Shown one piece after another: positions 44,345 through 57,600 of a stretch of DNA of 64,000 bases. Every line of letters begins with the position of its first letter. Position 1 is the first letter of the stretch. A program made the translations under genes and the position numbers. The stretch is from the NCBI GenBank assembly GCA_921293015.1, contig OV121090.1, positions 4,898,001-4,962,000 of the forward strand, given 5' to 3'. The stretch is from Phorcus lineatus. Lineage: Eukaryota; Mollusca; Gastropoda; Trochida; Trochidae. The notes beneath the pieces are model-generated. The model did no database searches, was not told the origin of the DNA, and saw nothing but the letters and a program-made list of their open reading frames with translations.

Positions 44345-44770
44345 GGGAATATGTTTAATCATTTCTAATTTGATGTTATTCAGAGCCACAATACCTTATG
44401 ACATGAGTTAAGGTAAAATCGACTCCCTAATCTAAAATGCCAAAATTATGTAATTTTCTTGTTTTCACTGATAATCGGAAAACGTCCCTATGAATGTTAA
44501 GAATTCGAAATTATGTTGTCAATTAACGTGTAGATTAGTCAAAATGACCTATATAACACTATCAACCAATTTTTGTGTCTGTGTTTGCTGCAAATTAGAT
44601 TCCGAAATTACGTTTGAATCATTTAAGCGTCACTGTCCTGTTTTCGATCACAAATCACGACTTTAACCCGTAGATTGTCACTATACTAAACTGATAAGCT
44701 TTAGGATTCAGATTTTCTGAAACAACCACCATTTTGATAAGATAACAACATTATGAAGTCTGACATATTT
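44345..44770 (-). repeat. dispersed repeat family A, copy 4 (inverted)
   Basis: The reverse complement carries the same landmarks in order (gacttcataatg, tagtatagtgacaatctacg, gatcgaaaacaggacagtga, ggttgatagtgttatatagg). Diverged from copy 3, so the inverted pair is not a very recent event. Confidence 0.65.
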
Positions 44771-44799
44771 AACTCAAACAACATACCCTGTGCCACTTT

Positions 44800-47040
44800 A
44801 AATTTAGGCAAGAAAGGTCAAATCACAGCGGAAAGTACCATCACTCGATCATCACACATATATTACAGGTTCATCCGTTGTCTTATCATTCAGGTAACCT
44901 CGATATATGTAAGTGACTTTCTAATAGCTCTGTAGATAAACACAAAGATCAGATATGTGATAGGTTAAAGACTATTTACGTGTTCAATTAACACACACGT
45001 CGTCTCAAGGGAAATCAAAGATTTTGGAAATGAAATTTTAATGAAAGGCAACGTGACGGTGTTCGTGATTTTTGAGCTCAAATTGTACTCGGAAAACCGA
45101 TACTGTACGTGGAAGGACATAACCATCTCAAAGAGATCGATCACATTTCGTTGGAAGATGCAAACAATTCGTGGAGCCTTAGTTAGGACTGTATATGGTG
45201 TATGCTGAATAGCGAACCCAAGCAAGATCAAACATCAGTTATTCGTTCAGATTTTATTTCTTTTGGCATACTTATGGTGGTACATGAACCTGGACTTGAT
45301 GCGGAAACATGCGTGTCTGTGCGTGTAGTAAAAAGCTGAAACAGTTAAGGCCATCATAAGTCCATTTGTAAACAATAAATGGAGAATATAATTGTTCTAT
45401 ATTTGCACAATCGATAAATACCCTTAACAGCTTATTTTATGTAGAATTGCTTACAGAAATGCTGTGTACCTTTAAATAAGATTCCTGGGTAATACATACC
45501 ATTAAATCACAGGAAAAGTGTGAAAAATACTGGAACATACCGTTAATAACCTCAACAACATTTGTTGAGATATGTATTAAATAAACAAACTACATTGTCC
45601 ATGAGAGAAATTTTGGTGAAAAGAAATTCACAAATAAAGTGATGGGAATTGCAATAAAATTGCTAATATTTATGAAAATAAATGAAGCGCTACACTAAAT
45701 CTACATTCCTAATACAGGGGAAACCCTTCTAAAAAGATATAGCTGTAATGTTTACAAACATTAGATCAAGGGAGATAACTCCTGCCCCTAGGTGGTAACT
45801 GAGAAGTGATATTTGAGATTTTACTAGCGCTTCAGTAGGTATTCTCGAAAGAACATCACTGGGAATATTACACAAAATTATAACCAAAAATAAGACGTTA
45901 TATTAACCTGAACTTACAATGGAAAATGAATATATTTCTTTTATATTACAATACCAGCAAAATATACCATAGAATATGCATGAAAAACATTGCAAAACAA
46001 GTGCCTGGTTACAAACAATACATTGCCTAAAATACTAATTACACATGAGATGTCACCATGAAATAATTGAAATAAGAAATACATACACTTTGGTGATTTA
46101 TCAGTGGTCCTGTGTACGTAGTACATATCCTTAAAGTACAAAACATCAGCGTATACCGCTGCCTGGCCGAAAATGACGGCTTTACCATCTCAAACATGGC
46201 GACGAAACCTCGCTAGCCAAAGTAAAATGCACGTGCAAATCGTGCGCCTGAAAACCGGTTAGGGCAAACCGGTTAGGAAAACTGGTTTAACAGAACGAAA
46301 TCAGTCCCGCTGTCACTGTGACAGCACATGGTGATTTTTCAGAGGATTCGGGAACTCGGTTTGTTTTAAAATGACGTTAATGTTTGTACCTACTTTCTGT
46401 CGTAAGGAGATACTAAACCAATTTCATTTTGACTTCTCGTATGAAATTGCTCCTTATAGATTTTCTATGCAGGGAAACATGTCAGGCAGAATATATAAGT
46501 TTGACCCTTCACTTCTTTTGAGTCGCATATGAATTCTTACTTGTAACTGATCAAAATGATTAGTGACATTTTAGATTTATTAAAAAAATTGTTGGTTTAG
46601 TCTTGGCTTTTGCATTTGTGGTCTTAACATTATATGATATTTAATGATATGAAGATCAGATCTATTGATGAATGATTGATAGTAGACTGTATCACAAAAG
46701 CTTAAATCAAAGCATCCATCGCAATGGCTTTACTGTCGATATCGTCCTGGAACTCCACCAGTGTGTTTTCGAAACAGCTGTAACTAAGGTGTAACATACG
46801 GTTCTAATTAATTTTCGCATCAATCGCATCTCTTTTCATTGATTTTTTCCCTTCGTGACCCGTACGTCCAGAAGCCGATTGAATAGTTTGTATTTTTGGG
46901 ATGAAATATGTGTTTACGGATGATGAAAGAACCCAAACTATAATAAGCTGACTAAATAAATAAGAACTCTATCTAATTGAAGAGACTATTATTGTTTAAA
47001 TTGTAAGTGTTAGATTGTTTCACTGAACCAGAATGTAACT
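44800..47040. other. gene-free stretch
   Basis: No gene. caagggagataactcc at 45769 is a short motif I associate with mollusc repeats. 46236-46290 holds three aaccggtt-type half-palindromes (gaaaaccggttagg, gcaaaccggttagg, gaaaactggttt). Confidence 0.4.
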
Positions 47041-47575
47041 CTAACTAATTGAACCACCAGAAATAACTCTGACTGAACCACCACGATATAACTGACTGAC
47101 TGAACCCCTAGATATAACTCTGTCTGACTGAATCAACAGATATAACTCTGACTGACTGAACAACCAGATATAACTCTGACTGACTGAACCACGAAATATA
47201 ATTCTGACTGACTGAACCACGAGATATAACTCTGTTTGGCTGAACCACCAGATATAACTGACTGACTGAAGCACGATATATAACTCTGTTTGGCTGAACC
47301 ACGAGATATAACTCTGACTGACTCAACAACCAGATATAACTCTGACTGACTGAACAACCAGATATAACTCTGACTGACTGAACCACAAGATATAACTCTG
47401 ACTGACTGAACAACCAGATATAACTCTGACTCACTGAACCACCAGATATAACTCTGATTGGCTAAACCGCCAGATATAACTCTGATTGGCTGAACCGCCA
47501 TGATATAACTCTGACTTACTGAACCAACAGATATAATCTGACTGAGTGAACCAACACGATATAACTGCTCTCTTC
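47041..47575. repeat. 28-30 bp minisatellite
   Basis: About 18 imperfect units of the type gaaccaccagatataactct + gactgact. Minus-strand frames through it give repeated QSELYLVVQSVRVIS peptides in several frames, which are repeat artefacts rather than genes. Confidence 0.95.
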
Positions 47576-47860
47576 GGGGATGATACAGTAGCCTCGAGAG
47601 ATGACATGCTGTGAAATGTTGCAAAGCTTGCGAGTTGCGAGTTGTTATTTGCGAGGGATAGTTTTGACATTACTGACAACAAGTTTGTTGCAATTGTTGA
47701 AAAATGTCAAAACAATATGACCAAAGCACGAGTTGCAGGGGTATTCTTGTAGAATAATTTTGGCAAACTGCATTTTTAGAAGTCCTGAACATACACATGT
47801 ACTCAGCAAACATGACCATACTGGGCCAGAACTGTCCCTTTACAGGCTGATAAAGGGATC

Positions 47861-47932
47861 CAGTACTGACGCAAGTCAGGCATACAGTACTGACCCGAGT
47901 CAGGCATACAGTACTGACCCTGTACCAACTTG
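47861..47932. repeat. 24-bp tandem repeat, three copies
   Basis: cagtactgacgcaagtcagg + cata at 47861, 47885 and 47909, the last one partial. Confidence 0.9.
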
Positions 47933-49760
47933 CACACTGACGCGGTAGTGGCCGAGTACTGCTTCTATATCGTTAGCCAGTATGCCTTTAATAATTTTAC
48001 CAGCCAGTGTAAAGCCAGTCCTAGCCCAGTAAAGTCATATTTGCTGGGTATGGATCAGCCCGACTTGTATTGCTTCATCCCCGTTTTACATTAACCATCG
48101 AAAGTAGTATAGCCAAGCTCTTCTTAAATGCAAGTAGACACTTCACCGTGAATGTTGAGCATCAAACGCTGCATCTCGACAGCGTATTCACCATATTGTC
48201 TCTTTTGCACCGTAATTCGATAATCAGTTTGATTTGGATTTGAATTTTCTGAAGCCTCGAAATAATCCGACTTTATTTCAAAGTCTGTTCAACGTCAATG
48301 ACATGGCGTCGTACTGTACCCTCGTGTTACCTATTTCCGTCGTAATATGAAATAATCTTCTATAAGTGTTATTGCCGATAATGTCAAACATCCTGAACAT
48401 CATAAAGTGATAGAGTACATTTTTTTCAACTGGGTAATGTTAAACAAACAGTTGTCTTACTCTTTTGTGAAATCTTGTTCACATTTTAAAAACAGATGCA
48501 AATTGTTATTAATTTATTTGGTGTCACCTGTTTTCATGGTATTTCTATTATGTGAAATTATGAGAATACAATACATGTAACAACTTAAATTTTTCCTTTT
48601 TTTAAAACACAGATCGATAGTGTACAGTAGCATTTAAATTGATGCTGACATGTGTTTAAAATATCTACAGGGTCATTGAATTATATCACTTTCATAAATA
48701 TTTATTATAAAAAGTAAAGAAATCATGAGGCTGCTTAGAGCATATTTGGTTTTAGAAAATCTTCTAGTCACCAAATATCTTGCATTTCACGTAGTTGAAG
48801 ATTTAAAATTAGCAATCAAAGCAAAGTTTAACTTTGCAAGCAATAACTTGCCTTCACTGCACCGGAAAATCATACAAAATAGTCAAAAATATATAAGAAT
48901 CAACCTTTTTATGATTCTATATTATCTATTAGTAGAACAGTTATTATACTCAAAAGTCAGGTGATTCAGGATTAGAATAACATTGGTTTACTTAAAAACA
49001 TTGTTTGAAAAATTATACATGGATTATATTTTTTTAAATCAACCATAAATGTTGTCCAAAAAGGTGTTATGTGAAAAGCATACAATTTCATTTGATTTTC
49101 TTCAATGAAATGAATTAATGAATAGATTGATAAAATAGTGATCATTTCCTTCTTGGATCAATGCAGAACAACTGGTGAACAAAATATGTGCTAACATGTC
49201 TGGGTGCAGTAAGGGATTAGAGAGAATAGATATATTTTGTAAAACCACGAAAACAGGTGACCCATGAAAACAGGTTACTCTAGGGTATTGACAAGACGGC
49301 AGAGCGGCGTCCGGAATTAAAAAACGTCAAGATGAATGTCATAACATTTATGTCATTGACATGTAAGCTAGATGGGAATGTTTACGTTGACTTATTTAAA
49401 AATATACTTCACTTGCCCGGATACCTTCTGGACGGGCTTTATGATGCGATGTGTGCATCTCTTAGTTACCAAAAGCACTTGATTAAGTCTTTTCAAACCA
49501 TTAAGCTCATGATACGTGTTTTCGTCATTTTTTAAAGCAATCATAATCATGTTTTACCTGGATTACCTTTTGAAAATATTTTGTAAAAAATCAAAAAAAA
49601 TCTGGTTGAATATATCTAAGTATTAGCTAGTCGCCTCATACGGGGTATGTTTTTTCATTGCTGTACTGTACGTAACTGATATTTTCCAATAGGCCTGTAT
49701 AGATCTAAGCATACCTAAATAGAAAGATTCATGTATTTACCATTCAAAAAAATTATTTAA
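47933..49760. other. gene-free stretch
   Basis: AT-rich. An open frame at 48725-48964 (79 codons) has no recognisable features. Confidence 0.5.
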
Positions 49761-49761
49761 A

Positions 49762-49890
49762 GATTGTTTAACATTCTGTGTGCCTCTATCGATGTATAAC
49801 AGCAACAAATTGATTAAAAATCGCTACGCTGCGCTGTTGTTGTTATACTTTGATAGAGGCAAAACAAATTTACGACAATCCTTACAATTA
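49762..49890. repeat. foldback element, family F1 copy 2
   Basis: agattgtttaacattctgtg then gcctctatcgatgtataaca repeats the left side of 15930-16065. The right arm (gttatactttgatagaggc...gacaatcct) closes the palindrome around a loop tcgctacgctgcgct. Confidence 0.85.
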
Positions 49891-50732
49891 CAAAAACACT
49901 CTTTTTCAAAACATTTCTGAATTATTTAAACAAATCGTGAATAATTGTCGTGAACATTACGTTAGTTTATAGCTAAATATATCACTTAAGGTTGCTTAGT
50001 GGAAAAAGCAAATACGCTTACGTTGCAGTACAACAACCTATTTCATTAAATATATCAAATTAATACAAAGAGATGGTATTGTTGTATGCATCAGATGTGA
50101 TAATCTTTACATGTTGGTATTTCTATATTTCATTGGCTAAAAACAATTTTTTACGTATCGATTTTTCGATAACAATTATTTTCCTTCCCCAGTTAATCTT
50201 AAATCCATAAAATAGAACTAAACAGTTGTTTTGATAGAGTGCCAAGTTTTATAGAAAATATTCGAATTAGTCTCGTATAGTTATACATCAATTTACGTTG
50301 ATTTGAAAAAAAACTAAACAAACAGTTGTCATAGCAATAGTTCAGAATTAAGATAACATTTGAGATGAAGTTTGGTAAAAAACAAAGGAAATGACGGTTT
50401 GCATTTAATTTAGGTAATAAAACGTTTTGTCCAGAGTGTAGCTGCATTACAATGCTCGACAAACGGTTGTTAAATGTAAATATGTAAGCAAAACGATTTT
50501 AACTATTGTTTACTTTAATCGCCATCCATCTTTCTGGACCAAATTGCTATTAAAAGTGACTGTAGTTTATATAGCTCATACCCGTGCTGAATTTTAGCAT
50601 TCACGTCAGTATCGTGGAATATAACCTGGTTTGTTTGATTCGGTTCTATGATATTTGTCAAATGGCGGTAACACCCCCAACCCCAACCCCAACCCCAAAC
50701 CCGCTAGGTGACAACCGCCACTTCAAATACAT
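49891..50732. other. non-coding stretch
   Basis: Nothing coding. A short (ACCCCA)n run at 50670-50698. Confidence 0.5.
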
Positions 50733-51984
50733 GAGGGGTGTCCCAAAAATTTCCGGCCTGGCCATCTAAATCAAAGAAACATTCAAATTTTTATGACTTT
50801 TTTTCGACATAATCACCCTTGACCTCAATGCATTTGCTCCGGCATTTTTGTAACACCTGAAAGCCATCTGAAAAACCGTTCTTATCACGAGACCCCAAAA
50901 TCTCCTCTACTGCAGCAATGACGTCATCGTCAGTCTCAATCCTTTGGCCACGGAGCTCTGTTTTTAGTCGAGGGAAGAGGAAGAAGTCTGAGTGAAAATA
51001 GGTCTGGAGAATAGGCAGGGTTGCACTGACTGCAATTTGGGCGGTGTGAACGGGAGCATTGTCTTGCAACAGCCAAACACCTTTGCACAGTTTACCCCTT
51101 CGTTTCTCTCTGATTTTTTCTCGTAATTGTCGTAGTACATTTGTGTAATAAGTGCCATTGATTGTAGAACCTTTCTTTAAATAATCAATCATTGTTACAC
51201 CCTGAGAGTCCCAGACCTTCATGTCATGACCTTCCGACTGGAGGAACAAGATGTGAACTTTTTAGAGGTGGGTGATGTGCTTTGTTTCCATTGCACGCTT
51301 TGGCTTTTTGTCTTAGGATCAAAATGATGAACCAAGGTTTCATCTTGAGTAACGACATGAGCGAAAAAGGATTCTGGGTCTGCGCGATTCTCGTCAAGAA
51401 GTTGCTGACTGACCATGGCACGTTTCCCTTTTGGTCCTCAGATAACATTCTGGGAACCCAACGTGCTGATACCTTATTCATATGTAAATGTTCATGTATA
51501 AACTGATGTTTTACTGATGTGGTGAGTATCAGCAAAGTATCTGATAGTCACTCGCCTGTCTTGCATTATTATGTCAAGAACAGCCTCAATGTTTTCACCT
51601 GTTGTGACATCAGATGAACGACCAGGACGGGGCCCGTCTTAAGTGCTTACTCTACCCCTTTTAAAGTCAGCACACCAATGTTTAATATATACTATATGCT
51701 ATATGAAGGAGCAGAGTCACCTAATGTTTGTAACATATCCCCATGAATTACGTTTGGAGTGGCTTTTTTTAAACGCAGGTATTTGATAATAGCCCTACAG
51801 TCACTTTTTCTCCATTTCGGTAAAAGATGTGAGGGTACCTTTGGATGACAGGCTATTATATGCAATTGAAGATTTGCATCTCGTGATTTTCATGTCATTT
51901 ACACGGTTCTTCATGCACGCACAGTATGGTTGCGTTTCTGGCATGTTTTCATATTCAGGCCGGAAACTTTTGGGACAACCCTCG
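50733..51984 (-). mobile_element. mariner element with both terminal inverted repeats
   Basis: About 1.25 kb. The left end gaggggtgtcccaaaaattt + ccggcctg (50733-50760) pairs with the right end, the reverse complement of cgagggttgtcccaaaagtt + tccggcctg (51956-51984). TA dinucleotides lie at 51985-51986 and three bases outside the left end. Length, TIR and contained transposase fit a full-length mariner. Confidence 0.88.
50788..51815 (-). pseudogene. mariner transposase, several lesions
   Basis: Starts MEKK at 51815 and is followed at once by a stop. Downstream pieces give RPGRSSDVTTGENIEAVL (about 51610), SARWVPRML and VTQDETLVHHFDPKTKSQ (first catalytic Asp), then in another frame VWDSQGVTMIDYLKKGSTIN, WLLQDNAPVHTA (second Asp) and SDFFLFPRLKTELRG (third Asp, D34D-type), ending at 50791. 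At least two frameshifts and two stops, plus a small deletion before the third Asp. Inactive, but the ends could be mobilised by a related enzyme. Confidence 0.88.
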
Positions 51985-51986
51985 TA

Positions 51987-54130
51987 CCTGTGTCTGACCT
52001 CACATCAGGTACATCACAACGTTTGTCATGTATTAGGCTACAGCACGTCAAGCAGGCATGGTGTCTCCATATTTTTATGATTTCTGTAGCAACATTGTAC
52101 AAAGCCCGGGTCGGATGCATCGGTACGCTATCCACTGTCATATATAAAAATCGTCGTGTGAGGTGGTAGTGTGAGATATTTCTCTCATGCAGTTGGACAG
52201 GCGAGACAGTGCATTTTTAATATTCTCGTATCATTTATTGTAGGGATGTAAAAACGCAAAGTATCGTTTCTGTACTTTTCGGACTCGTTGAATAACCTTA
52301 GCTTCGGAATATCAATTTTTATTCTTTGAAATGCCGACATTTGCAAAATTGAACAAACATGACTTCTTTGAATTTTCTAATCGAAGTCAGATTCTCACCG
52401 CTTACAATTTATTTTCTTATTTTTCAGCTGGGATATTTCACACGCTGTCTTTGTATTAACATAAAGGAAGCCAAGTGCATACAACCGACTGTTCGCTGGA
52501 CGTTTCTGTACCCGTGCCGCTACGAGCTGGCAATGAGCGGCCATATTATTGAGGTTACATAGCGTACAATGGAAGAACACGTGAGTTGTGTTAGTTAAAA
52601 TACTGGAGAAAAACTGCTTAACATAACTTCGTTTGTAAAGACTCTATACAATATGGGAAAATTAGTGTTGTTGTGAGGGGTATCCGTGGATGTGTGTGTG
52701 TGACTACGGTATATTAGTGAAAGGCAGTGAACGCGTGTACGTACAGAGGTTTGTAGACAAAAGCCTACAATAGATGTGCTTGTGTATTTGGGTGGGAAAA
52801 GGGTTATTGTTGAGTGTTTAATTTGTGGAAGGATGTCAGTGGATATGGTTGTGATTACGTATACGTAGGTCAGTGACCATGCATGGAGATGTACATGTAC
52901 GTATGTTAGTGCATGGGCTTGTCTGTTGGGTTTTTTGGTTGAATGCGGTTATTGTTGAGAGTGCTGGGAGGAGGCCATTGGATATGACTGTGTGTAGGTT
53001 GGTCTTAAACACTGAAAATGGATGTAGATATATTCAGTAGGCTTATAGGATTTAGTGTTAAGGTTTTTGAGCGTGGGTAATCCGGAGTGTTTTTTGCATG
53101 TTTTATGTCAGTAGATACGTAACGTATGTAGGTGTAAGTTAGTAATAATAAGGGGAATCATAGATGCATATGTAGCCGCTACATGTACGGGATATGCCCC
53201 TTATGTATGATGTGACGTTGCGTTGAGGCGGGGGGTGGGGGGGGGGGGGGGGGGGGGGTGCTTTATTTATCTATTGTTTAGCTATGACAAGGTATTGCAA
53301 GGGAGAATGTTCGAATGTCTGGTAGTGCATGAAAGTTGCTGTAGAATGTAAGGGGACACGCTAAATGCTTTTTAAAGGATTTTGGTAGTGTTTTGTTCAA
53401 TAGGCCTACTTGTGTGAAAGCCGGACCCATCAGGGTGTGTCAAAGTCATCTTCTCCTTCTTCATCTACTTCTGTGAATTTACATAATTTCCACAGATTCA
53501 ATTTTCCTTTAAGCTTGGATATATACATATATAAGCACTAGTTCTTGAGTCAATGGATAGCTCACGAAGAGTAATAACTTGTAGACCGAATAAATTTTTC
53601 TTTTGGTGTTATTTGTTAGAACTTAAGAAACGCATATGCCAATATGTCTAGTGGATAAGTAAGCGTATCATATCAATCCCTGCACATGTTTACAGAGTAA
53701 GCATATAATAATATATTCAGTAAACACCGTTCATGCTAAAACTACTGAAAGTGTTATCCGGTTAACATCTTTTCGAAGAATAGTTGTTTTATTCGCACAT
53801 GCAGTATCACATTTTTACATTTGAGTAATTGTTCGACTGCTCTCTCTCTACATGATAAAGCAATATCACTTCCTGTACATAACAATCGTCTAATTGCATA
53901 CGTGCAGGGTGTTGCTTTCATGCCTAGCAACGGTTAAATTGACGACGAAATAATAGCGCATGTTTCTAAAGCACTGTATCAATGTCTTTGTTAAGGAACG
54001 TTACGTGCATAGGAGGTTTTGGAAACAGCTTATATGTACATTCAGACTGTTGAATCATATTGATGCAAAGATATCAATGGGGGATATCGTTACATGGTGT
54101 TAACAGGTGTATCAATTTTATGAGTCGGAC
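51987..54130. other. gene-free stretch
   Basis: 52600-53240 is GT-rich and loosely repetitive (gtgtacgta, ggtttgtag words) with no gene. A poly-G tract lies at 53230-53260. Confidence 0.45.
53230..53260. repeat. poly-G tract
   Basis: Six G, one T, then 22 G on the plus strand; strong potential for G-quadruplex. The length may be inexact in the assembly. Confidence 0.95.
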
Positions 54131-54164
54131 TCACTGGAGCATACACAGGCTGAGTAGCTGAGTC

Positions 54165-54260
54165 AGGGGGTCCTTGTACAAAGCAACTTCGCACTAAGAT
54201 TAACCTTGTTGTTCTCCTTTTACATTTCACTAAGGCTTCCTTAGCGATTAGATGTTATCT
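54165..54260. repeat. MITE-like fragment, shared with 62655-62700
   Basis: gggtccttgtacaaagcaac...cactaagattaacctt and an inverted-looking cactaaggcttccttagcga. The words acaaagcaac and ctaag.ttaacctt recur at about 62671-62700. Confidence 0.5.
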
Positions 54261-54372
54261 AAGTGTTTTGTGCAACGGTCTTCCCTTTTTGGTTTTGTGA
54301 TTTTTTCCAACGTGTATTTCTGTTTCATTATGATCTGCATGAATTTGACAGCGTATTTATTATGTCTTGCAG

Positions 54373-54685
54373 GAAAGAGGAATCTCCCTTGATCAGAGCA
54401 TGACATAGTGAAGACCACAGAAAGCATCGGGAAGTTTGAGAATACACGTGATGGCAACATTAACAAATGTGGTGAAGAAATTGTTCGTTGTCATTCTGGT
54501 CTTCACGTCTGTTCTCTGTTTAGCTGTCTTGCTGCGGGATAAACAAGTGCTCACAATATTTGGCTACACCAACGGTGAAAGGACCCTTTACAAAACCAAT
54601 GTTATGGTCCCGAAAAACTCAACATCGGAGACGACAATGAAAGTAATACCCTTGGTTCCATGCCCAGAAAAACCTCCATTAAAAG
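54373..54685 (+). CDS. B4GALT exon with start codon, membrane anchor and stem
   Basis: The acceptor-like tattatgtcttgcag ends at 54372, implying an upstream non-coding exon. Translation starts at ATG 54451 (gtgATGG, purine at -3 and G at +4); the frame upstream has no ATG. A two-codon uORF ATG-ACA-TAG lies at 54400-54408. Ends AAAAG|gtacgt. Confidence 0.88.
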
Positions 54686-57600
54686 GTACGTATGTCATTC
54701 ATTTCCAGGATTGTCAACTGTATAGAAGATAGTATATGATGGCATGACATACTATGTTTACGTTTATGTTCATAAATACTAGCTAGTATATCCCGAACGA
54801 TGGCACGCGGTCCAAAGCTATGCGCAGTTGGCCAATGTAAAGTTCATGGTCAGCAACAACGGGCGCAGCTAGCTGGAATGGTTGGTGCCGACTCATTGCT
54901 GGATAATCTGACAGTTTGAAGGGTTGATTCTTTGCCACACACTGAGACATGAGTTAAGAGACTTGTGGTGTCAATCTGGGTAAGGGACTTCGTTCGAACT
55001 GTGCCTCTGTCCGCTTTTAGTCTGGATTCGAACCTTGAGCGCCTGACATTTGACCGGTTGGATTCTCTGCTCCGTATTCTTTATTGACCAGGTGTAATAT
55101 GTCGAACGCCGGAGCATGCAATGTGCGTGAATATGCATGACCATACAAATGGACTATTTTAATTATCTATAGCGGTTAGTGTCGTAAACATAGTATGTCG
55201 TATATACGCATATATTATACCTTTAATTCATTGCGATTGTTAACCTATAAAAAATCGTGCTAGGAGCAATTCGAGGATACTTGTGTCCTGTTTTACGACC
55301 TCAACAAAATTGGGTACTTTTATGTTTAAATCAGACAAAATTCATATAATTAATCCCACAAAGGCCTACATAATTGTGTCAGTGTTTGCGAATCTTATCT
55401 TATCGGCAGAATGTGAAGCAGATTACTTCAAAGTTAGTTCCAGCCGATGCTCGCAGGTTTCACCGCAACCCATAGCTACAATGGTATGCGGGCTTTCTCC
55501 CTGCAATAATACTAGCAGCCGCGATATAAGTGAAATAATCTTGAAAGCGGCGTTAAACACCAACTCACCTCACCTCACCTCAAACGGAAGTCACTGAAGA
55601 TTGCAAATAACATGACCGTATTTCTTCGAAAATATCTAAATATCTCGTAAATATCTCGGGCCTCGAATACAAGCATAGATGTCATGGGATCCTTACGAAT
55701 ATAGACCAGTTATAAGATAGACGAGGAACGTGCGTGACCAACGGTCTCGTTATCTATTACAACCCAATCTGCATTTTTATCAAACTTATTTTCAGTGTCT
55801 TCTTTGGTAGCAATTTTACATAATGTTTACTAAGGGAGAATTAATTGAATTGTTTTGACCAGGCGCTTATTTTCTCAATTACTCTTGACCTCGAGGGGCT
55901 TATTGGAGATCCGTCACTTATTAGGGTAAAAACGGTTTACAATTTGACTTCGGACACAACATGGGGTATTCGAGGAAACACGGTATAACAGCGTTATCTT
56001 CTTTTTCATTTTCAATCACAGTTCACCGCGGTCGAACTCTTATCTCAATAATCTACCTTTTTATTGTTTCATTCGAAAAGAAATTGCTGTTATGATTGAT
56101 GTTTGCATTTGACTGTTATACTACCTTTTTAACCACAAGGCACCTTGTATATAAATTATAAAGACTGTTCAGTTCCGAACGTCCATCTAAATAAAAATCC
56201 ATATTTAGAATAGCTCTAACCTCGAGGGACGTACGATTACGCCTGACGTAATATTTTAGAAAACAAACTACATGATGACCCAGAAACAAGTATTTCTTAT
56301 ATAGATATATATAATGTAACTGTTAATATTATCTTTACCATAAATCTTTTAATCTGTAATCACCAAAAAATGTTTAAAACGTGATCTTACACGTTCAAAT
56401 ATGGCTTCATATATATATAAGAAGATTTTTCCTTTGTTATTCTTAATCACTTGTAACGTCGTTTAGTTCAAATCTTATCACTGTTGATAGCACGTGTAGC
56501 ACAAATGCTAAGATTGATACTGACATTATTTTTCACCTACTAAGGCAATCTGAAGCAGACTGTGTCGTCTGGATGTACTTGTATACTTAATGATACAATT
56601 TGTTCTATTTGATAAACTCTGCTTTGTGTATACAAAATGATTATGAAATATTTGTAACTTAACTATATCGTAAATCTTTAGCTTAGTCATCCGTTATCTT
56701 TGGACTTTCAAATCAGACTCCGTGGTTGTGTTACGGTTTCAGTGTGCACATATACATACACGTATCTGCGTAGGCCATCTTTGTTTACTTATATGTTTAC
56801 ATAACTATTGAGGCGCACATGTTTTACAAATAAAATCATCCAGTGATGAAAGAATGTGCGTTGAAGATTGGTGAGGAAAACATTCTGCATTTGAAGGTAT
56901 AACTAAAGCCTCAAGGGTGTAATTATAAGGTATTAAGATTTAGAAGGCGTCGCAGCCCTATAGTCTATATATATATGTCTATATATATATATATCTACAG
57001 TCAGGGTACATACGACCTCGACCTCCGACCTTGACCTTAGCATTTGATAATATTTGCAATTCTAGAAAGCAGAACTCAATTGAGAAGTCTTTTAAGTAAG
57101 CCAGTTATTTCCATAGATACGTATATAAAAATGCACATATCGTTTCCTAACTAGGTTTGAAGAAAAGAGGACGAGCTCGCATCTTTAAAGCATACAACTG
57201 TAGAGTCTCTCGAAACGCTTACTAGTTTTACTCTTTAGATATCGTTTTCGTTATCCATTATGTATAACATTTCATTGCAATCACTTGATCCCTTCTAATC
57301 CCAATCTCCCTGGTAATGAAAGTAATGTGCACTTGAAACCATAACAAAAAACACGTGGATGTACATGAAGAAGTTTGAGAAGATGCAGCCCGTATTTCTC
57401 TTAAGGCTTGATAGCTGTTGCCTTGGCAATTGAATACATGTATGACTTTGAAAAAAATCATTTGCAATTGTTTTATCCTAACTAATTTATTCTCTTACGA
57501 CCAGAAAACAAGGTGAATATTGACCTCAGCAACATATCAATAGCGGCCCTGAAACAGAAGTACCCGAGCTCCTCAGTGTGGGGCCAGTACAAGCCCCGGG

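Noticed and set aside
48725-48964. 79-codon ORF as a gene
   Set aside because: Low-complexity Leu/Lys/Ile composition in AT-rich DNA without any recognisable feature.
50670-50698. Interstitial telomere repeat
   Set aside because: The run is (ACCCCA), only about four units, not the TTAGGG unit expected in molluscs.
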